Shown: positions 8,996 through 18,084, numbered from the stretch's first letter. The stretch is DNA of 64,000 nucleotides from Solwaraspora sp. WMMD1047 (GCF_029626155.1 NZ_JARUBL010000001.1:620001-684000); one strand, 5' to 3'. The notes: a model not told the origin generated them from the letters alone. Program-made: numbers and translations.

Positions 8996-10227
8996 AACTG
9001 CAGCACCTCCCGCCGCCAGCCCTCCTCCAGCGGGGGCAGCCAGTCCGCGCGCAGCTCGGGCTGGCTGTTGCGGGACAGCTGGTCGTAGGGCGGGACCTGG
9101 GCGGAAGTCGGCAGGGCGGCGAAGCGGTCCCGCCACTCGGCGTCGAGCCGGTCGAGGTCGATCGCCGGGTACTGGCCCCATCCGCCGGGCCTGGCCTTCT
9201 CGTACTGCAACTCGGGCGACAGCATCAGGTCGGCCAGGGCGAGGGCGGCGGAGCGGTTGGCGGCGTTGGCGGGTACGGCCAGATAGTTGGTGTTGCCGAT
9301 GGTGCCCTCGTCGAGCAGCAGGGTGCGGGTGGTGGCCGGGAACTGGCCGCGGTCGACCAGGCTGGTGACCTGCGCCGGGCCGTAGGTCATGGTGAAGTCG
9401 ACCTGCCGGTTGGCGTACAGGTCGTTGAGTTCCTTCTCGTTGGCCGGGTACGTCTCGCCCTTGCGCCACAGGGCGGGCCGCAGGTCGCGCAGGGTCTGCC
9501 ACAGCGGCGGGGTGAGCCGGTCGTAGGCGGCCTGGTCGAAGCCGTCCGGCACCTGGGCACGTCCGCCGGCCTGCGCGTAGAGGGCGTGCCGGACGAACAC
9601 CGAGCCGGTGAAGTCCGGCGGGGCGGGGTAGGTGAACCGGCCGGGGTGGGTGCGGACCCAGTCCAGCAGGCCGGCGAGGCTGGCCGGCGGGTCGCTGACC
9701 CGGGCGGAGTCGTAGACGAACGCGAACTGGGCGCGGCTCCACGGCACCTCGCAGCCCTCGACGGGGGTGCCGAAGTCGTTGGCGACCGCCGGATCGGACC
9801 AGTCCACGTAGCGCATGTTCGGCAGCAGCTCGACCAGTCCGCACTGCCACAGCCCGGCCTGCTTGCCGGTGCGGAAGTTCTCCCCGTTGATCCACACCAG
9901 ATCCACCGACCCGCCGGAGTTGCGGCCGGCCTGCTTCTCACCGAGCACCTTGTTGACCGCCAGGGCGGTGTCGGTGACCGGCACCCGGTTGATCCGCACG
10001 TCGAGCCGGTCCCGGGCGGCCGGGGCGACGACCTCGTCGAGGTAGCGGTTGGCGCCGTCGTCCCCGCCGTACATGAACAGGTTCACCGTCTGCCCGCGGG
10101 CCTCGCGCTGCACCTGCGCGAAGTCGCCCGGTGCGGGGTCGGCGTCGCCGGCGTCGGCGGTGCAGGCGGCGGCGAGCAGGCCGGCGGCGGTCAGCGCCGC
10201 CAGCGTACGCCCGGGTCGTCGGTTCAT
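8992..10227 (-). CDS. Extracellular solute-binding lipoprotein (YnjB-like)
   Basis: A 411-residue lipoprotein. The N-terminus MNRRPGRTLAALTAAG leads into a lipobox LLAAAC with Cys at about residue 26. The body has features of YnjB-type binding proteins: VDLVWINGENFRTGKQAGLW, VDWSDPAVANDFGTPV and PYDQLSRNSQPELRADW at the C-terminus. It should capture substrate outside the membrane for the two permeases and ATPase encoded immediately downstream. The ATG overlaps the stop of the phosphatidyltransferase gene. The ligand of this family is not established to my knowledge. Confidence 0.88.
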   Translation of the reverse strand: MNRRPGRTLAALTAAGLLAAACTADAGDADPAPGDFAQVQREARGQTVNLFMYGGDDGANRYLDEVVAPAARDRLDVRINRVPVTDTALAVNKVLGEKQAGRNSGGSVDLVWINGENFRTGKQAGLWQCGLVELLPNMRYVDWSDPAVANDFGTPVEGCEVPWSRAQFAFVYDSARVSDPPASLAGLLDWVRTHPGRFTYPAPPDFTGSVFVRHALYAQAGGRAQVPDGFDQAAYDRLTPPLWQTLRDLRPALWRKGETYPANEKELNDLYANRQVDFTMTYGPAQVTSLVDRGQFPATTRTLLLDEGTIGNTNYLAVPANAANRSAALALADLMLSPELQYEKARPGGWGQYPAIDLDRLDAEWRDRFAALPTSAQVPPYDQLSRNSQPELRADWLPPLEEGWRREVLQL

Positions 10228-10847
10228 CGGGTGCGCCTCCGGGTGGGTTCGGACAGGGTACGGACGGCGTGCGCGACGCGCTGCCCGGCGGTGACCGCCA
10301 CGACCGCGGCCCACCCCCAGGCGATCGGACCGGCGACGCCGGGCAGCAGGCAGAACAGGCTGTGTACGGCGATCGTCTCGGCGCCCTCGGCCAGCCCGCC
10401 GAGGAAGTGCAGGGACCGTTCATCGCCGCGTTCGCGACCCTGCCGCTCGGCAATGGACGAGTACGCCAGCAGCGCGGCCCCGTTGACGTAGTAGGTCACC
10501 AGCAGCACCAGGAACGGGGTGGCGGGTCCGTCGACGCCGACGGCGACCCCGGCGACGAACGCCCCGTACACGGTGAAGTCCGCGACGATGTCGAGGAACC
10601 CGCCCAACGGGGAGGCGCTGCCGCGCCGCCTGGCCAGCGGCCCGTCGAGGCCGTCGGCGAGCCGGGACACCAGCCACGCCACCAGCGCCGGCCACCACCA
10701 GCCGGCCGCCGCGGCGGCGCTCGCGGCCAGGCCCAGCGCCAGGCCGGCGGCGGTCAGCCGGCCGGGCGACACCCACGGCCGGTCGACGGCGGCGGCGAGG
10801 CGGTCCAGCGTCCCGGCGACAACCGGGCGCAGCTGCGCGTCGATCAC
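10224..10847 (-). CDS. CDP-alcohol phosphatidyltransferase family membrane protein (YnjF-like)
   Basis: A 207-residue membrane protein. The CDP-alcohol phosphotransferase signature DG-x2-AR-x8-G-x3-D-x3-D is intact around DGPLARRRGSASPLGGF and LDIVADF. Family enzymes transfer a phosphoalcohol from a CDP-linked donor to an acceptor in the membrane. E. coli YnjF, encoded in the ynj operon, is of this family, and the association recurs here. GTG start and stop overlap both neighbours (GTGA and ATGA), indicating strict co-expression. Acceptor and donor are unknown. Confidence 0.85.
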   Translation of the reverse strand: MIDAQLRPVVAGTLDRLAAAVDRPWVSPGRLTAAGLALGLAASAAAAAGWWWPALVAWLVSRLADGLDGPLARRRGSASPLGGFLDIVADFTVYGAFVAGVAVGVDGPATPFLVLLVTYYVNGAALLAYSSIAERQGRERGDERSLHFLGGLAEGAETIAVHSLFCLLPGVAGPIAWGWAAVVAVTAGQRVAHAVRTLSEPTRRRTR

Positions 10848-11548
10848 CCGGCGGCCACCTTCGCCGCGCGGCGGCGGGCCTGTCGAGCGGCCAGCAACCC
10901 GGTCACGGTGAGGACGCCCAGCCCGGTCAGGGCGATGAGGAACTGCGGCGACGTGGGGTCGGTGAGCGAGCCACCGACCGCGGTGTAGGCGACGATTCCG
11001 GGTGTCATCCCGATCGCCGAGCCGAGCGTGTAGTCGCGTAGCCGCACGGCGGTCACGCCGGAGCCGTAGTTGAGCAGCGCGAACGGCACCAGCGGGGCGA
11101 GTCGTAGCCCGACGATCGCGACCAGTCCACGCCGGGCGAGGAAGCCGTCCAGCCGGTCCAGCCGGCCGCCGACCAGGCGTTCCACCGCCGGCCGGCCCAG
11201 CCACCGGCCGAGCAGGAACGACGCCACCGCACCGACGGTCGCTCCGGCCAGCACCACCACCGACCCGCCGACCACCCCGAACAGCGCGCCCGCCGCCGCG
11301 GTCAACAGCACGCCGGGCACCAGCAGCACGGTGCCGACCGCGTAGCCGGCGGCGAACAGCACCGGACCCCACACCCCGGCGTCGGCGACCCGGCCGCGCA
11401 GGGCGTCCACGTCCGGGGTGCCCCGCGTGGCGAGCAGCGTCGCCGCTCCGGCCAGGAACATCACCAGCACCGCCAGCCTCGGCCACGGCGAGGCGACGAT
11501 CCGCACCAGCCGGGACACCGCCGCGGGGGGCGTCTCGTTCCGGTTCAC
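10844..11548 (-). CDS. TVP38/TMEM64 (VTT domain) family membrane protein
   Basis: A 234-residue membrane protein with the VTT/DedA-like core: GYAVGTVLLVPGVLLTAAAG, FGVVGGSVVVLAGATVGA and RLAPLVPFALLNYGSGV, the last matching the conserved F/LR-x-P-x-x-P motif. E. coli YdjX and YdjZ, encoded upstream of ynjABCDEF, are TVP38 proteins. Members are thought to act in lipid or solute movement across membranes. The GTG start overlaps the stop of the FAD oxidoreductase gene. Confidence 0.87.
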   Translation of the reverse strand: MNRNETPPAAVSRLVRIVASPWPRLAVLVMFLAGAATLLATRGTPDVDALRGRVADAGVWGPVLFAAGYAVGTVLLVPGVLLTAAAGALFGVVGGSVVVLAGATVGAVASFLLGRWLGRPAVERLVGGRLDRLDGFLARRGLVAIVGLRLAPLVPFALLNYGSGVTAVRLRDYTLGSAIGMTPGIVAYTAVGGSLTDPTSPQFLIALTGLGVLTVTGLLAARQARRRAAKVAAG

Positions 11549-12993
11549 CGGCCGTCCCCCCGGACCGGGTGCAGGGCACGACGCAGCCCGCGCAGTGCGG
11601 CGACGGCCCGCGCCGGCAGTGGCGCGGCGAGGTCCGCGCGGACCTGGGCGAGGGTGGCGTTCCACGGCCCGTCGGCGTACGTCGGGTAGGCGTGCACGGT
11701 GCCGGCGACGTCGCGGACCTTCGCGCCGCGGCGGATCGCGGCGGCCAGCTCGGCGATCGACTCGCCGGCCCGGGGCGACACGACGGTGGCCCCGAGTAGC
11801 CGGCCGCCGGGGCCGATCACCAGGTGGGTGAACCCGTCGGGGCGGCCGTCGGTGACCGCCCGGTCGACGTGCTCGTGCGTCAGTCGCCGCGCGTGGACCC
11901 GGTCGCCGTGTCGACGGCGGGCCTGGGCGAGGGTCGCCCCGACGTGTGCCACCTCCGGATCGGTGAAGGTCACCCACGGCACGGCCCGGTAGTCGACGCG
12001 GCGGCGCAGCCCGAGCAGCGCGTTGGTGGCGGCGTAGCCGCCCTGTACCCCGGCCACGTGGGTGAACGGCAGCTTCCCGGTGACGTCACCGGCGGCGAAG
12101 ATCCGCCGGTTGCTGGTCCGCAGCCGGTCGTCGATCACCACGTGTCCCCGCTCGTCGCAGCGCACCCCGGCGGCGGCCAGGCCCAATTCGTGCGTACGGG
12201 GCCGGCGGCCGGTGGCGACCAGGATCCGGTCGACCGCGATGCTGTCCCCACCCCTCAGGTGTAGCGCGCCGCCGTCGACCCGGTCCACACCCGTCCCGGT
12301 CAGCACCCTCACCCCCTCGGCGCGCAGCCGCTCGGCGATCAGGGAGCTGACCTCGGGTTCCTCCTTGCTCAATAGCCGGTCGGCCAGTTCGACGATGGTC
12401 ACCTCGACGTCGAGTCGGGCCAGGGCCTGGGCCAGTTCGCAGCCGACCGGGCCACCACCGAGCACCGCCACCCGCCGGGGCAGCGACGCCAGGTCCCACA
12501 GCGTCTCGGTGGTCAGCGGGTCGGCGTCGACCAGGCCGGGCACCGCCGGCACGGCCGGCGCCGAGCCGGTGGCGATCAGCGCCCACCGGAACCGCACCGC
12601 CCACCCGCCCCCGGCGCCGGTCACCCGCAGGGTCGACGGGCCGGTGAACTCGGCCCGCCCGGTCACCACCCGGGCGCCGTCGGCGGCGATCGCGGCCGGG
12701 GAGTCGACCGGCTCGATCCGGGCGATCGCCGCCCGCACGTACGCCAGCACGGCGGCGTCGTCGACCCGTGGCGCGCCGGTGTGCACCCCGTGCCGGGCGG
12801 CGGTGCGGACGGTGTGTGCGGTGTGCGCGGCGGCGATCAGCGACTTGCTCGGCACGCATCCGGTCCACAGGCAGTCACCCCCGGTTCGTTCGGACTCGAC
12901 CAGCAGCACCCGCGCACCGAACCGGCCGGCGGTCTTGGCCGCCACGATCCCCGCGGTGCCGCCGCCGATGATCGCCAGATCGCACTCGTCCAC
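11545..12993 (-). CDS. FAD-dependent pyridine nucleotide-disulfide oxidoreductase (mercuric reductase-like)
   Basis: A 482-residue class I flavoprotein disulfide reductase. The FAD site is LAIIGGGTAGIVAAK, the redox-active cysteines are Cys41 and Cys46 in GGDCLWTGCVPSKS, and the NAD(P) site is VAVLGGGPVGCELAQ. In the dimerisation domain the usual His-Glu pair is altered: HAYPTYADGPWNA has His but no Glu at the expected position. No N-terminal HMA domain or C-terminal Cys pair typical of true MerA is present, so Hg(II) reduction is unlikely. GTG at 12993 was chosen because AGGAAGGG lies seven bases upstream. It is the first gene of the TVP38/YnjF/ABC operon. Confidence 0.9.
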   Translation of the reverse strand: MDECDLAIIGGGTAGIVAAKTAGRFGARVLLVESERTGGDCLWTGCVPSKSLIAAAHTAHTVRTAARHGVHTGAPRVDDAAVLAYVRAAIARIEPVDSPAAIAADGARVVTGRAEFTGPSTLRVTGAGGGWAVRFRWALIATGSAPAVPAVPGLVDADPLTTETLWDLASLPRRVAVLGGGPVGCELAQALARLDVEVTIVELADRLLSKEEPEVSSLIAERLRAEGVRVLTGTGVDRVDGGALHLRGGDSIAVDRILVATGRRPRTHELGLAAAGVRCDERGHVVIDDRLRTSNRRIFAAGDVTGKLPFTHVAGVQGGYAATNALLGLRRRVDYRAVPWVTFTDPEVAHVGATLAQARRRHGDRVHARRLTHEHVDRAVTDGRPDGFTHLVIGPGGRLLGATVVSPRAGESIAELAAAIRRGAKVRDVAGTVHAYPTYADGPWNATLAQVRADLAAPLPARAVAALRGLRRALHPVRGDGR

Positions 12994-13147
12994 GCACGTC
13001 CCTTCCTCGTCGTCGACGCCACCCGTACGGTCAGGCTGTCCGATCGGGCCTGGTGTCACGCCAGCGGAGTCATTCTGTCCCGGACCGGCACGCCTCGGAC
13101 CCGATCGGATGTGCCGGGCGCTTAAGGTTCAGTGCGGGAGGCGAGCG

Positions 13148-14587
13148 ATGGGTGCCGCGGTCGACAGGCGGAGCAGCGGCGAGCGCCGCTGGTGGCGGGC
13201 GCTGCGCCGGTGGGAGCGGGCCACCCGACCGGTCGACCCCGAACTGGCCGCCGCGCTCGCCCGCCGGTGGGCAGAACTGCCCGAACGGGCGCGTACCCCG
13301 GCCCAACTGCTCGGCCGCAACGCGGTCGGCTGCGAGGGCACCCACGGCGTCTTCCCCCGCTGCAACCTGACCTGCACCCCCTGCTACCACTCCGCCGACG
13401 CCAACAAGGTCCGCGTCGACGGCGCCCATACCGTGGCCGAGGTCCGCCGGCAGCTGGCCTACCTGCGGCGGGTACGCGGACCCCGGGGCCACGCCCAGCT
13501 CATCGGCGGCGAGGTCAGCCTCCTGCCGCCCGACGACCACGCCGCCGCGCTGCAGGTGATGCGGGAGTACGGCCGGGAGCCGATGAGCATGACCCACGGC
13601 GACTTCGACTACGACTACCTGCGCGCCGTCGCGCTCGGCCCGGACGGCCGGCCGCGGCTGCGGCGGCTGTCGTTCGCCGCGCACATCGACTCCCTCATGC
13701 GCGGCCGGCGCGCGGCGCCCCGACCCCGCACCGAGGCCGAGCTCGCGCCGGCGCGCCGCGAGTTCGCCGCCATGTTCCGCCGACTGCGCCGCGAACATGG
13801 GGTGCGCTCCTACCTGGCCCACAACATGACCGTCACCCCGCGCAACGTCGGCCAGCTCGCCGAGGTGATCCGCGAAACCCGGACCATGGGCTACGCCATG
13901 ATGTCCTTCCAACCCGCCGCCGCCGTCGGCGACGAACGTCGCTGGAAGGAGAACTACCGGGCGCTCACCGGCGACCAGGTGTGGACCGAGATCGAACGCG
14001 GCGCCGGCACCCGACTGCCGTGGCGGGCGCTGCAGATGGGCGACGAACGCTGCAACCGTACCGCCTTCGGCTTCTACCTCGGCGACCGCTGGTTTCCCCT
14101 GATCGACGACCGGCGTCCGGTCGACCTCGCCGCCCGCGACGCGTTCCTGCGCCACCTCGGCGGCGTCAACGTCGGCGGGACCCCGCCCCGGCTGCTGGCC
14201 GTCCGACTGCTGCGCGCCCTCGTCTCCCACCCCGCCGCGACCTGGACCGGGCTGCGCTGGGCGGCCGGACTGGCCCGCCGGACGGGCTTCCGGCTGCTCA
14301 CCCACCGGATCCGCCCGATGACCTTCGTGATGCACAGCTTCATCCACGCCGACCGGGTCCGCCCCGCCTGGACCCTGTTGGAGCAGGGTGTCCGCAGCGA
14401 CGACCCCGAGACGCGGGGCGTTCAGGAGCGGCTGCTGGCCTGCTCCTACGCCATGGCCCACCCGGACCAGGACCGTCTCGTCCCCGCCTGCGTGCAGCAC
14501 GCCGTCCTCGACCCTGGTGCGAATGCCGCGCTGCGCCGGCTGCTGCCCCTGTCGTGCCGCCCGGTTAGAACCGAAACGAGCGGGTAA
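13148..14587 (+). CDS. Radical SAM domain protein
   Basis: A 479-residue protein with a CX3CX2C iron-sulfur motif (Cys72, Cys76, Cys79 in RCNLTCTPCYHSAD), followed by GHAQLIGGEVSLLP, which fits the GGE motif that contacts SAM. There is no SPASM-type Cys cluster at the C-terminus. The C-terminal third (FVMHSFIHADRVRPAWTLL, then ACSYAMAHPDQDRLVPACVQ) is conserved-looking but unassigned. ATG was chosen for GGGAGGC upstream. It diverges from the FAD oxidoreductase operon across 154 bases, so a shared promoter region is likely. The reaction is unknown. Confidence 0.85.
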   Translation: MGAAVDRRSSGERRWWRALRRWERATRPVDPELAAALARRWAELPERARTPAQLLGRNAVGCEGTHGVFPRCNLTCTPCYHSADANKVRVDGAHTVAEVRRQLAYLRRVRGPRGHAQLIGGEVSLLPPDDHAAALQVMREYGREPMSMTHGDFDYDYLRAVALGPDGRPRLRRLSFAAHIDSLMRGRRAAPRPRTEAELAPARREFAAMFRRLRREHGVRSYLAHNMTVTPRNVGQLAEVIRETRTMGYAMMSFQPAAAVGDERRWKENYRALTGDQVWTEIERGAGTRLPWRALQMGDERCNRTAFGFYLGDRWFPLIDDRRPVDLAARDAFLRHLGGVNVGGTPPRLLAVRLLRALVSHPAATWTGLRWAAGLARRTGFRLLTHRIRPMTFVMHSFIHADRVRPAWTLLEQGVRSDDPETRGVQERLLACSYAMAHPDQDRLVPACVQHAVLDPGANAALRRLLPLSCRPVRTETSG

Positions 14588-14623
14588 GCCGGCCGACGTC
14601 GCAGCCACGGAGGGGGCACGCAG

Positions 14624-15403
14624 ATGACCGGACGGCTGGCGGGCAGGACCGCGATGATCACCGGCTCGGATTCGGGCATCGGTCAGGCCACCGCGATCGA
14701 GTTCGGCCGGGAGGGCGCCGACGTGGTGGTGCACTACCTGAAGGACCATGCCGGGGCGAACCACACGAAGGCCGAGATCGAGAAGGTCGGCCAGCGGGCG
14801 GTCGTGGTGCAGGGCGACATCAGCGTCGAGCACCAGGTCGAGGCGATGTTCGACGAGGCCCTGGCGCAGTTCGGGCGGCTGGACATCCTGATGAACGACG
14901 CGGGGGTGGACGCCTCCGGCATCCCGGTCGCCGACCTGGACACCGAGACCTGGGACCGGGCCATCCGCACCAACCTGTACGGGATGTTCTTCTGCTGCCG
15001 GCGCTTCATCCGGCACCGCCGCGACCAGGGCGGACACGGGAAAATCATCAACATCACCTCGATCCACCAGGAGGTGGCCCGGGCCGGCGGCTCCGACTAC
15101 GACGCCAGCAAGGGCGGCATGCTGGAGCTGGCCAAGAGCATCGCTTTGGAGGTGGCCCCGATGCACATGAACGTCAACAACATCGGGCCCGGCATGGTGC
15201 TCACGCCGTTCAACCAGCGGGCGATCGACGACCCGCAGTACCTGGCGGAGCAGGTGCAGTCGATCCCGTGGAAGCGGGCCGCGCAGCCGGCGGAGATCGC
15301 CAAACTCGCCGTCTTCCTGGCCAGCGACGACGCCGACTATGTCACCGGGTCGACGTACTTCATGGACGGTGGCCTCATGCAGAACCAGGGACAGGGCGCG
15401 TAG
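14624..15403 (+). CDS. Short-chain dehydrogenase/reductase (glucose 1-dehydrogenase-like)
   Basis: A 259-residue classical SDR. The nucleotide-binding motif is TGSDSGIG, the structural motif is NDAGV in place of NNAG, the catalytic Ser is in NITSIHQEV and the catalytic Tyr/Lys in YDASKGG. The C-terminus GSTYFMDGGLMQN is typical of 3-ketoacyl-reductase and glucose-dehydrogenase-like members. A ribosome site GGAGGGGG lies upstream. It is 36 bases after the radical SAM gene on the same strand and may share its transcript. The substrate is unknown. Confidence 0.88.
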   Translation: MTGRLAGRTAMITGSDSGIGQATAIEFGREGADVVVHYLKDHAGANHTKAEIEKVGQRAVVVQGDISVEHQVEAMFDEALAQFGRLDILMNDAGVDASGIPVADLDTETWDRAIRTNLYGMFFCCRRFIRHRRDQGGHGKIINITSIHQEVARAGGSDYDASKGGMLELAKSIALEVAPMHMNVNNIGPGMVLTPFNQRAIDDPQYLAEQVQSIPWKRAAQPAEIAKLAVFLASDDADYVTGSTYFMDGGLMQNQGQGA

Positions 15404-15504
15404 GCGTGCCCGCTGGCGTCACCCGGGCGCTGCTCGCATTCCTGGCGCGGGTGCTGCCCCGGTCCGCGCAGGTTCGCCTGGACGATCACCGTCCGGTGTG
15501 GTTC

Positions 15505-15948
15505 TCAGCCCGCAGCGCTGCCGTGGTGGTCGAGTTTGTCGCGGAGAGTGGTGGCGAAGCTCTCGGCCATCGCGAGTTGGTCACGTAGGGCGGTGACCCG
15601 GGTCGTGGCGGCGGCATGGAACCTGCCGAGCCGACCGAGAAGCTCGGCGCGGTCGGCACCGGTGGCGGTGTCGAGGGCGTCGAGGACGGCGAGGAGGTCG
15701 CGCATCTCGTCGAGGGTGAAGCCGAGCGGTTTCATGCGCCTGACGACGGCGAGGCGGTCGAGGTCGGGTTCGGTGTAGAGGCGGAAGCCGCCCTCGCTGC
15801 GCGCGGACGGGACGATCAGGCCGGCTTCCTCGTAGTGGCGGATGGTGCGGATGCTGAGCCCGACCCGTTCGGCGGCTTCGCCGATCTGCATGAGACGGCC
15901 GGCGGCGGGTTGCTCCGGCCCGCTGTCGTGACCGGCGGCAGGGGCCAT
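15505..15948 (-). CDS. MerR family transcriptional regulator
   Basis: A 147-residue protein with a MerR winged HTH at about residues 20-90 (MQIGEAAERVGLSIRTIRHY, then GFRLYTEPDLDRLAVV) and a coiled-coil effector region. No conserved metal-binding Cys is present in the C-terminal part, so a metal-sensor role is not supported. The ATG overlaps the SulP stop by one base, so the two genes are co-translated and it probably controls the SulP operon. An internal ATG at the start of the HTH is an alternative without a ribosome site. Confidence 0.85.
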   Translation of the reverse strand: MAPAAGHDSGPEQPAAGRLMQIGEAAERVGLSIRTIRHYEEAGLIVPSARSEGGFRLYTEPDLDRLAVVRRMKPLGFTLDEMRDLLAVLDALDTATGADRAELLGRLGRFHAAATTRVTALRDQLAMAESFATTLRDKLDHHGSAAG

Positions 15949-17447
15949 CAGTGGCCGACGCCGAGTCGACCGGCGAGGGTGTCGTGGATGCGGGCGCTGG
16001 GCCTGTTCAGCTCGATGATCTCGACGGTCTTGCCGCGGCTGGCGTACTTGGTGGTGATGGCGTCGAGAGCGGCCACGGAGGAGGCGTCCCAGACGTGGGC
16101 GTGGGTCATGTCGATCACCACGTTGTCGGGGTCGTTCGCGTAGTCGAACTGGCCGACGAGGTCGTTGCTGGAGGCGAAGAACAGTTCCCCGTGTACGGAG
16201 TAGATGCGGGTGCCGCCGTCAGGGTCGAGGACGCTGGTGACCTCAACCAGGTGGGCGACCCGCCGGGCGAAGATGACCATGGCGGTGAGCACGCCGGCGA
16301 CGACGCCGACAGCCAGGTTGTGGGTGGCCAGGGTGGTGCCGACGGTGGCCACCATGACGATCGTCTCGCCGTACGGCATCCGCTTGAGGGTGGCCGGGGC
16401 GACAGAGTGCCAGTCGAACGTCGACACCGCCACGATGATCATCACGGCGACCAGGGCGGCCATCGGGATCACCGCGACCACGTCACCGAGCGCCACGACC
16501 AGGACCAGCAGGAACACGCCGGCCAGGAACGTCGACAACCGGGTGCGGGCACCGGACGCCTTCACGTTGATCATCGTCTGACCGATCATCGCGCAGCCGC
16601 CCATGCCGCCGAAGAAGCCGGTGACGATGTTGGCGACACCCTGGCCCCAGGACTCGCGGGTCTTGCTGGACGGGGTGTCGGTGATGTCGTCGACCAGCTT
16701 GGCGGTCATCAGCGACTCCATCAGCCCGACCAGCGCGATCCCCAGGGCATAGGGAGCGATCAGGGTGAGGGTGCCCGTGGTCCAGGGGATCTGCGGCAGG
16801 CCGAGGGTGGGCAGGCTGTCCGGAAGTGCCCCTTCGTCGCCGACGGTCGGCACCGCCACGCTCGCGAAGACGGTGATCACGGTCAGCAGTACGATGGCGA
16901 CAAGGGGTGCCGGGACGGCGCGGGTGAGCCGGGGCAGGCCGACCATGATCGCCAAGGCGACGGCGACGAGGGGGTAGACCAGCCACGGTACGCCGAGCAG
17001 GTGGGGTACCTGCGCGGTGAAGATCAGGATCGCGAGGGCGTTGACGAAGCCGACCATGACGCTGCGCGGGATGAACCGCATGAGCTTCGCGACCCCGAGC
17101 ACCGCCAGCAGCACCTGGATCACGCCGCCGAGGATCACCGCCGCGATCAGGTAGTCCAGCCCGTGCTCCTTCGCCAGCGGCGCCACCACCAGGGCGATCG
17201 CGCCGGTCGCGGCGGAGATCATCGCCGGCCGGCCGCCGCAGATCGCGATCGCGACTGCCATGGTGAACGAGGCGAACAGCCCCACTCGCGGGTCGACCCC
17301 GGCCAGGATGGAGAAGGAGATCGCCTCCGGGATCAACGCCAGCGCGACGACCAGGCCAGCCAGGACCTCGGTGCGGAATACCTTCGGCGAGAGCCAGGAC
17401 GGACGGGACGGACGCGGCCGGTTGACCGCGGACAGCACAGAAGACAT
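15948..17447 (-). CDS. SulP family anion permease with STAS domain
   Basis: A 499-residue SLC26/SulP transporter. The N-terminal consensus region is [20 protein letters not shown]; about ten to twelve helices follow, including [20 protein letters not shown], which is a strong SulP block. A C-terminal STAS domain follows ([20 protein letters not shown]). Family members move sulfate, bicarbonate or other anions. ATG at 17447 was chosen because it precedes the conserved region; an in-frame upstream extension has no family support. It is the first gene of a two-gene operon with MerR. Confidence 0.9.
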   Translation of the reverse strand: MSSVLSAVNRPRPSRPSWLSPKVFRTEVLAGLVVALALIPEAISFSILAGVDPRVGLFASFTMAVAIAICGGRPAMISAATGAIALVVAPLAKEHGLDYLIAAVILGGVIQVLLAVLGVAKLMRFIPRSVMVGFVNALAILIFTAQVPHLLGVPWLVYPLVAVALAIMVGLPRLTRAVPAPLVAIVLLTVITVFASVAVPTVGDEGALPDSLPTLGLPQIPWTTGTLTLIAPYALGIALVGLMESLMTAKLVDDITDTPSSKTRESWGQGVANIVTGFFGGMGGCAMIGQTMINVKASGARTRLSTFLAGVFLLVLVVALGDVVAVIPMAALVAVMIIVAVSTFDWHSVAPATLKRMPYGETIVMVATVGTTLATHNLAVGVVAGVLTAMVIFARRVAHLVEVTSVLDPDGGTRIYSVHGELFFASSNDLVGQFDYANDPDNVVIDMTHAHVWDASSVAALDAITTKYASRGKTVEIIELNRPSARIHDTLAGRLGVGH

Positions 17448-17623
17448 ACAGCCATTTCCACTCGGGCGCCTCGGGGGCGCGCACAGCTCCCGCCCCGGAC
17501 CACGGCGGAAGCAACTACTCACAGATCGGTGACGGTCGGTCTGGACGGCCTTCGGGCTCATCGCCCGGCCTCGTCAGGGCCGACGCAGGCTCTCCCGGCC
17601 ATGCCGGGTTTACCGGCACCGAA

Positions 17624-17639
17624 CCTACCCTTCCGTAGG
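17624..17639. promoter_or_regulatory. Candidate MerR-type dyad upstream of the SulP-MerR operon
   Basis: The sequence CCTAC-N6-GTAGG (17624-17639) is an inverted repeat in the intergenic region between the divergent SulP and CmtR-like genes. MerR regulators bind such dyads inside promoters with long spacers. It lies about 180 bases upstream of the SulP start, so assignment to the SulP-MerR operon is plausible but not certain. Basis: sequence plus family knowledge. Confidence 0.35.
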
Positions 17640-17725
17640 GGAAGAGTTGGGCGGACGTGTCGATCATCACGACGCCGCCGGCGCACGACCGCCAGGGCGT
17701 CGGGTGAGAAGCTGGTCATCGTTCT

Positions 17726-17747
17726 TAGTACATCATCCGATGTACTA
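17726..17747. promoter_or_regulatory. 22-bp perfect-arm palindrome, candidate CmtR operator
   Basis: Two 9-base arms TAGTACATC and GATGTACTA flank the spacer ATCC. The right arm covers the ATG at 17740 of the ArsR-type gene. ArsR/SmtB repressors bind palindromes overlapping promoters or starts, so this is a strong autoregulatory operator candidate. Its overlap with the ATG suggests that transcription or translation starts at or just after the site. Confidence 0.75.
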
Positions 17748-18084
17748 TCTGGGGGTGGAGACGCTGACGCATGGGCAGGTGCTGGCCCGCTTCGGCCACG
17801 CCTTGTCCGACCCGACGCGGGCGCGGCTGCTGCTGGCCCTGCGCGACGGCCCGGGCTATCCGGCGGAGCTGGCAGAACTGCTGGGCACGACCCGGCAGAA
17901 CCTGTCGAACCATCTGTCGTGTCTGCGCGGCTGTGGGCTGGTGGTCGCCGTGCCGCAGGGTCGCCGCACCCGCTACGAGTTGGCCGACGCCCGGCTGGCC
18001 CATGCCCTGGCGGACCTGCTCGGTCTCGTGCTGGCGGTTGACCCGGCCGCCTGCCCGGACTCGGACGAGAAGGGCTGCTGCTGA
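17740..18084 (+). CDS. cmtR: ArsR/SmtB-type metal sensor, CmtR-like
   Basis: A 114-residue winged-helix repressor (109 if GTG 17755 is used). The recognition region SNHLSCLRGCGLVVA carries two cysteines (Cys61, Cys65), and the C-terminal region has Cys105 in DPAAC; these match the three Cys ligands for Cd(II)/Pb(II) known in Mycobacterium tuberculosis CmtR. Extra cysteines end the protein (KGCC). The CDF-like transporter starts on the overlapping TGATGA, so metal sensing probably controls its expression. A perfect palindrome covers the start codon; the transcript may be leaderless or start at GTG 17755. Confidence 0.85.
   Translation: MYYLGVETLTHGQVLARFGHALSDPTRARLLLALRDGPGYPAELAELLGTTRQNLSNHLSCLRGCGLVVAVPQGRRTRYELADARLAHALADLLGLVLAVDPAACPDSDEKGCC

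Noticed and set aside
11545-12993. True mercuric reductase
   Set aside because: No HMA domain, no C-terminal Cys pair and no mer genes nearby; only the general flavoprotein disulfide reductase fold is supported.
12062-13147. In-frame upstream extension of the radical SAM gene
   Set aside because: It runs antisense through the FAD oxidoreductase gene; a good ribosome site precedes ATG 13148.
13070-15166. Very long minus-strand open frame opposite the radical SAM and SDR genes
   Set aside because: Low-complexity composition and full overlap with two well-supported plus-strand genes.
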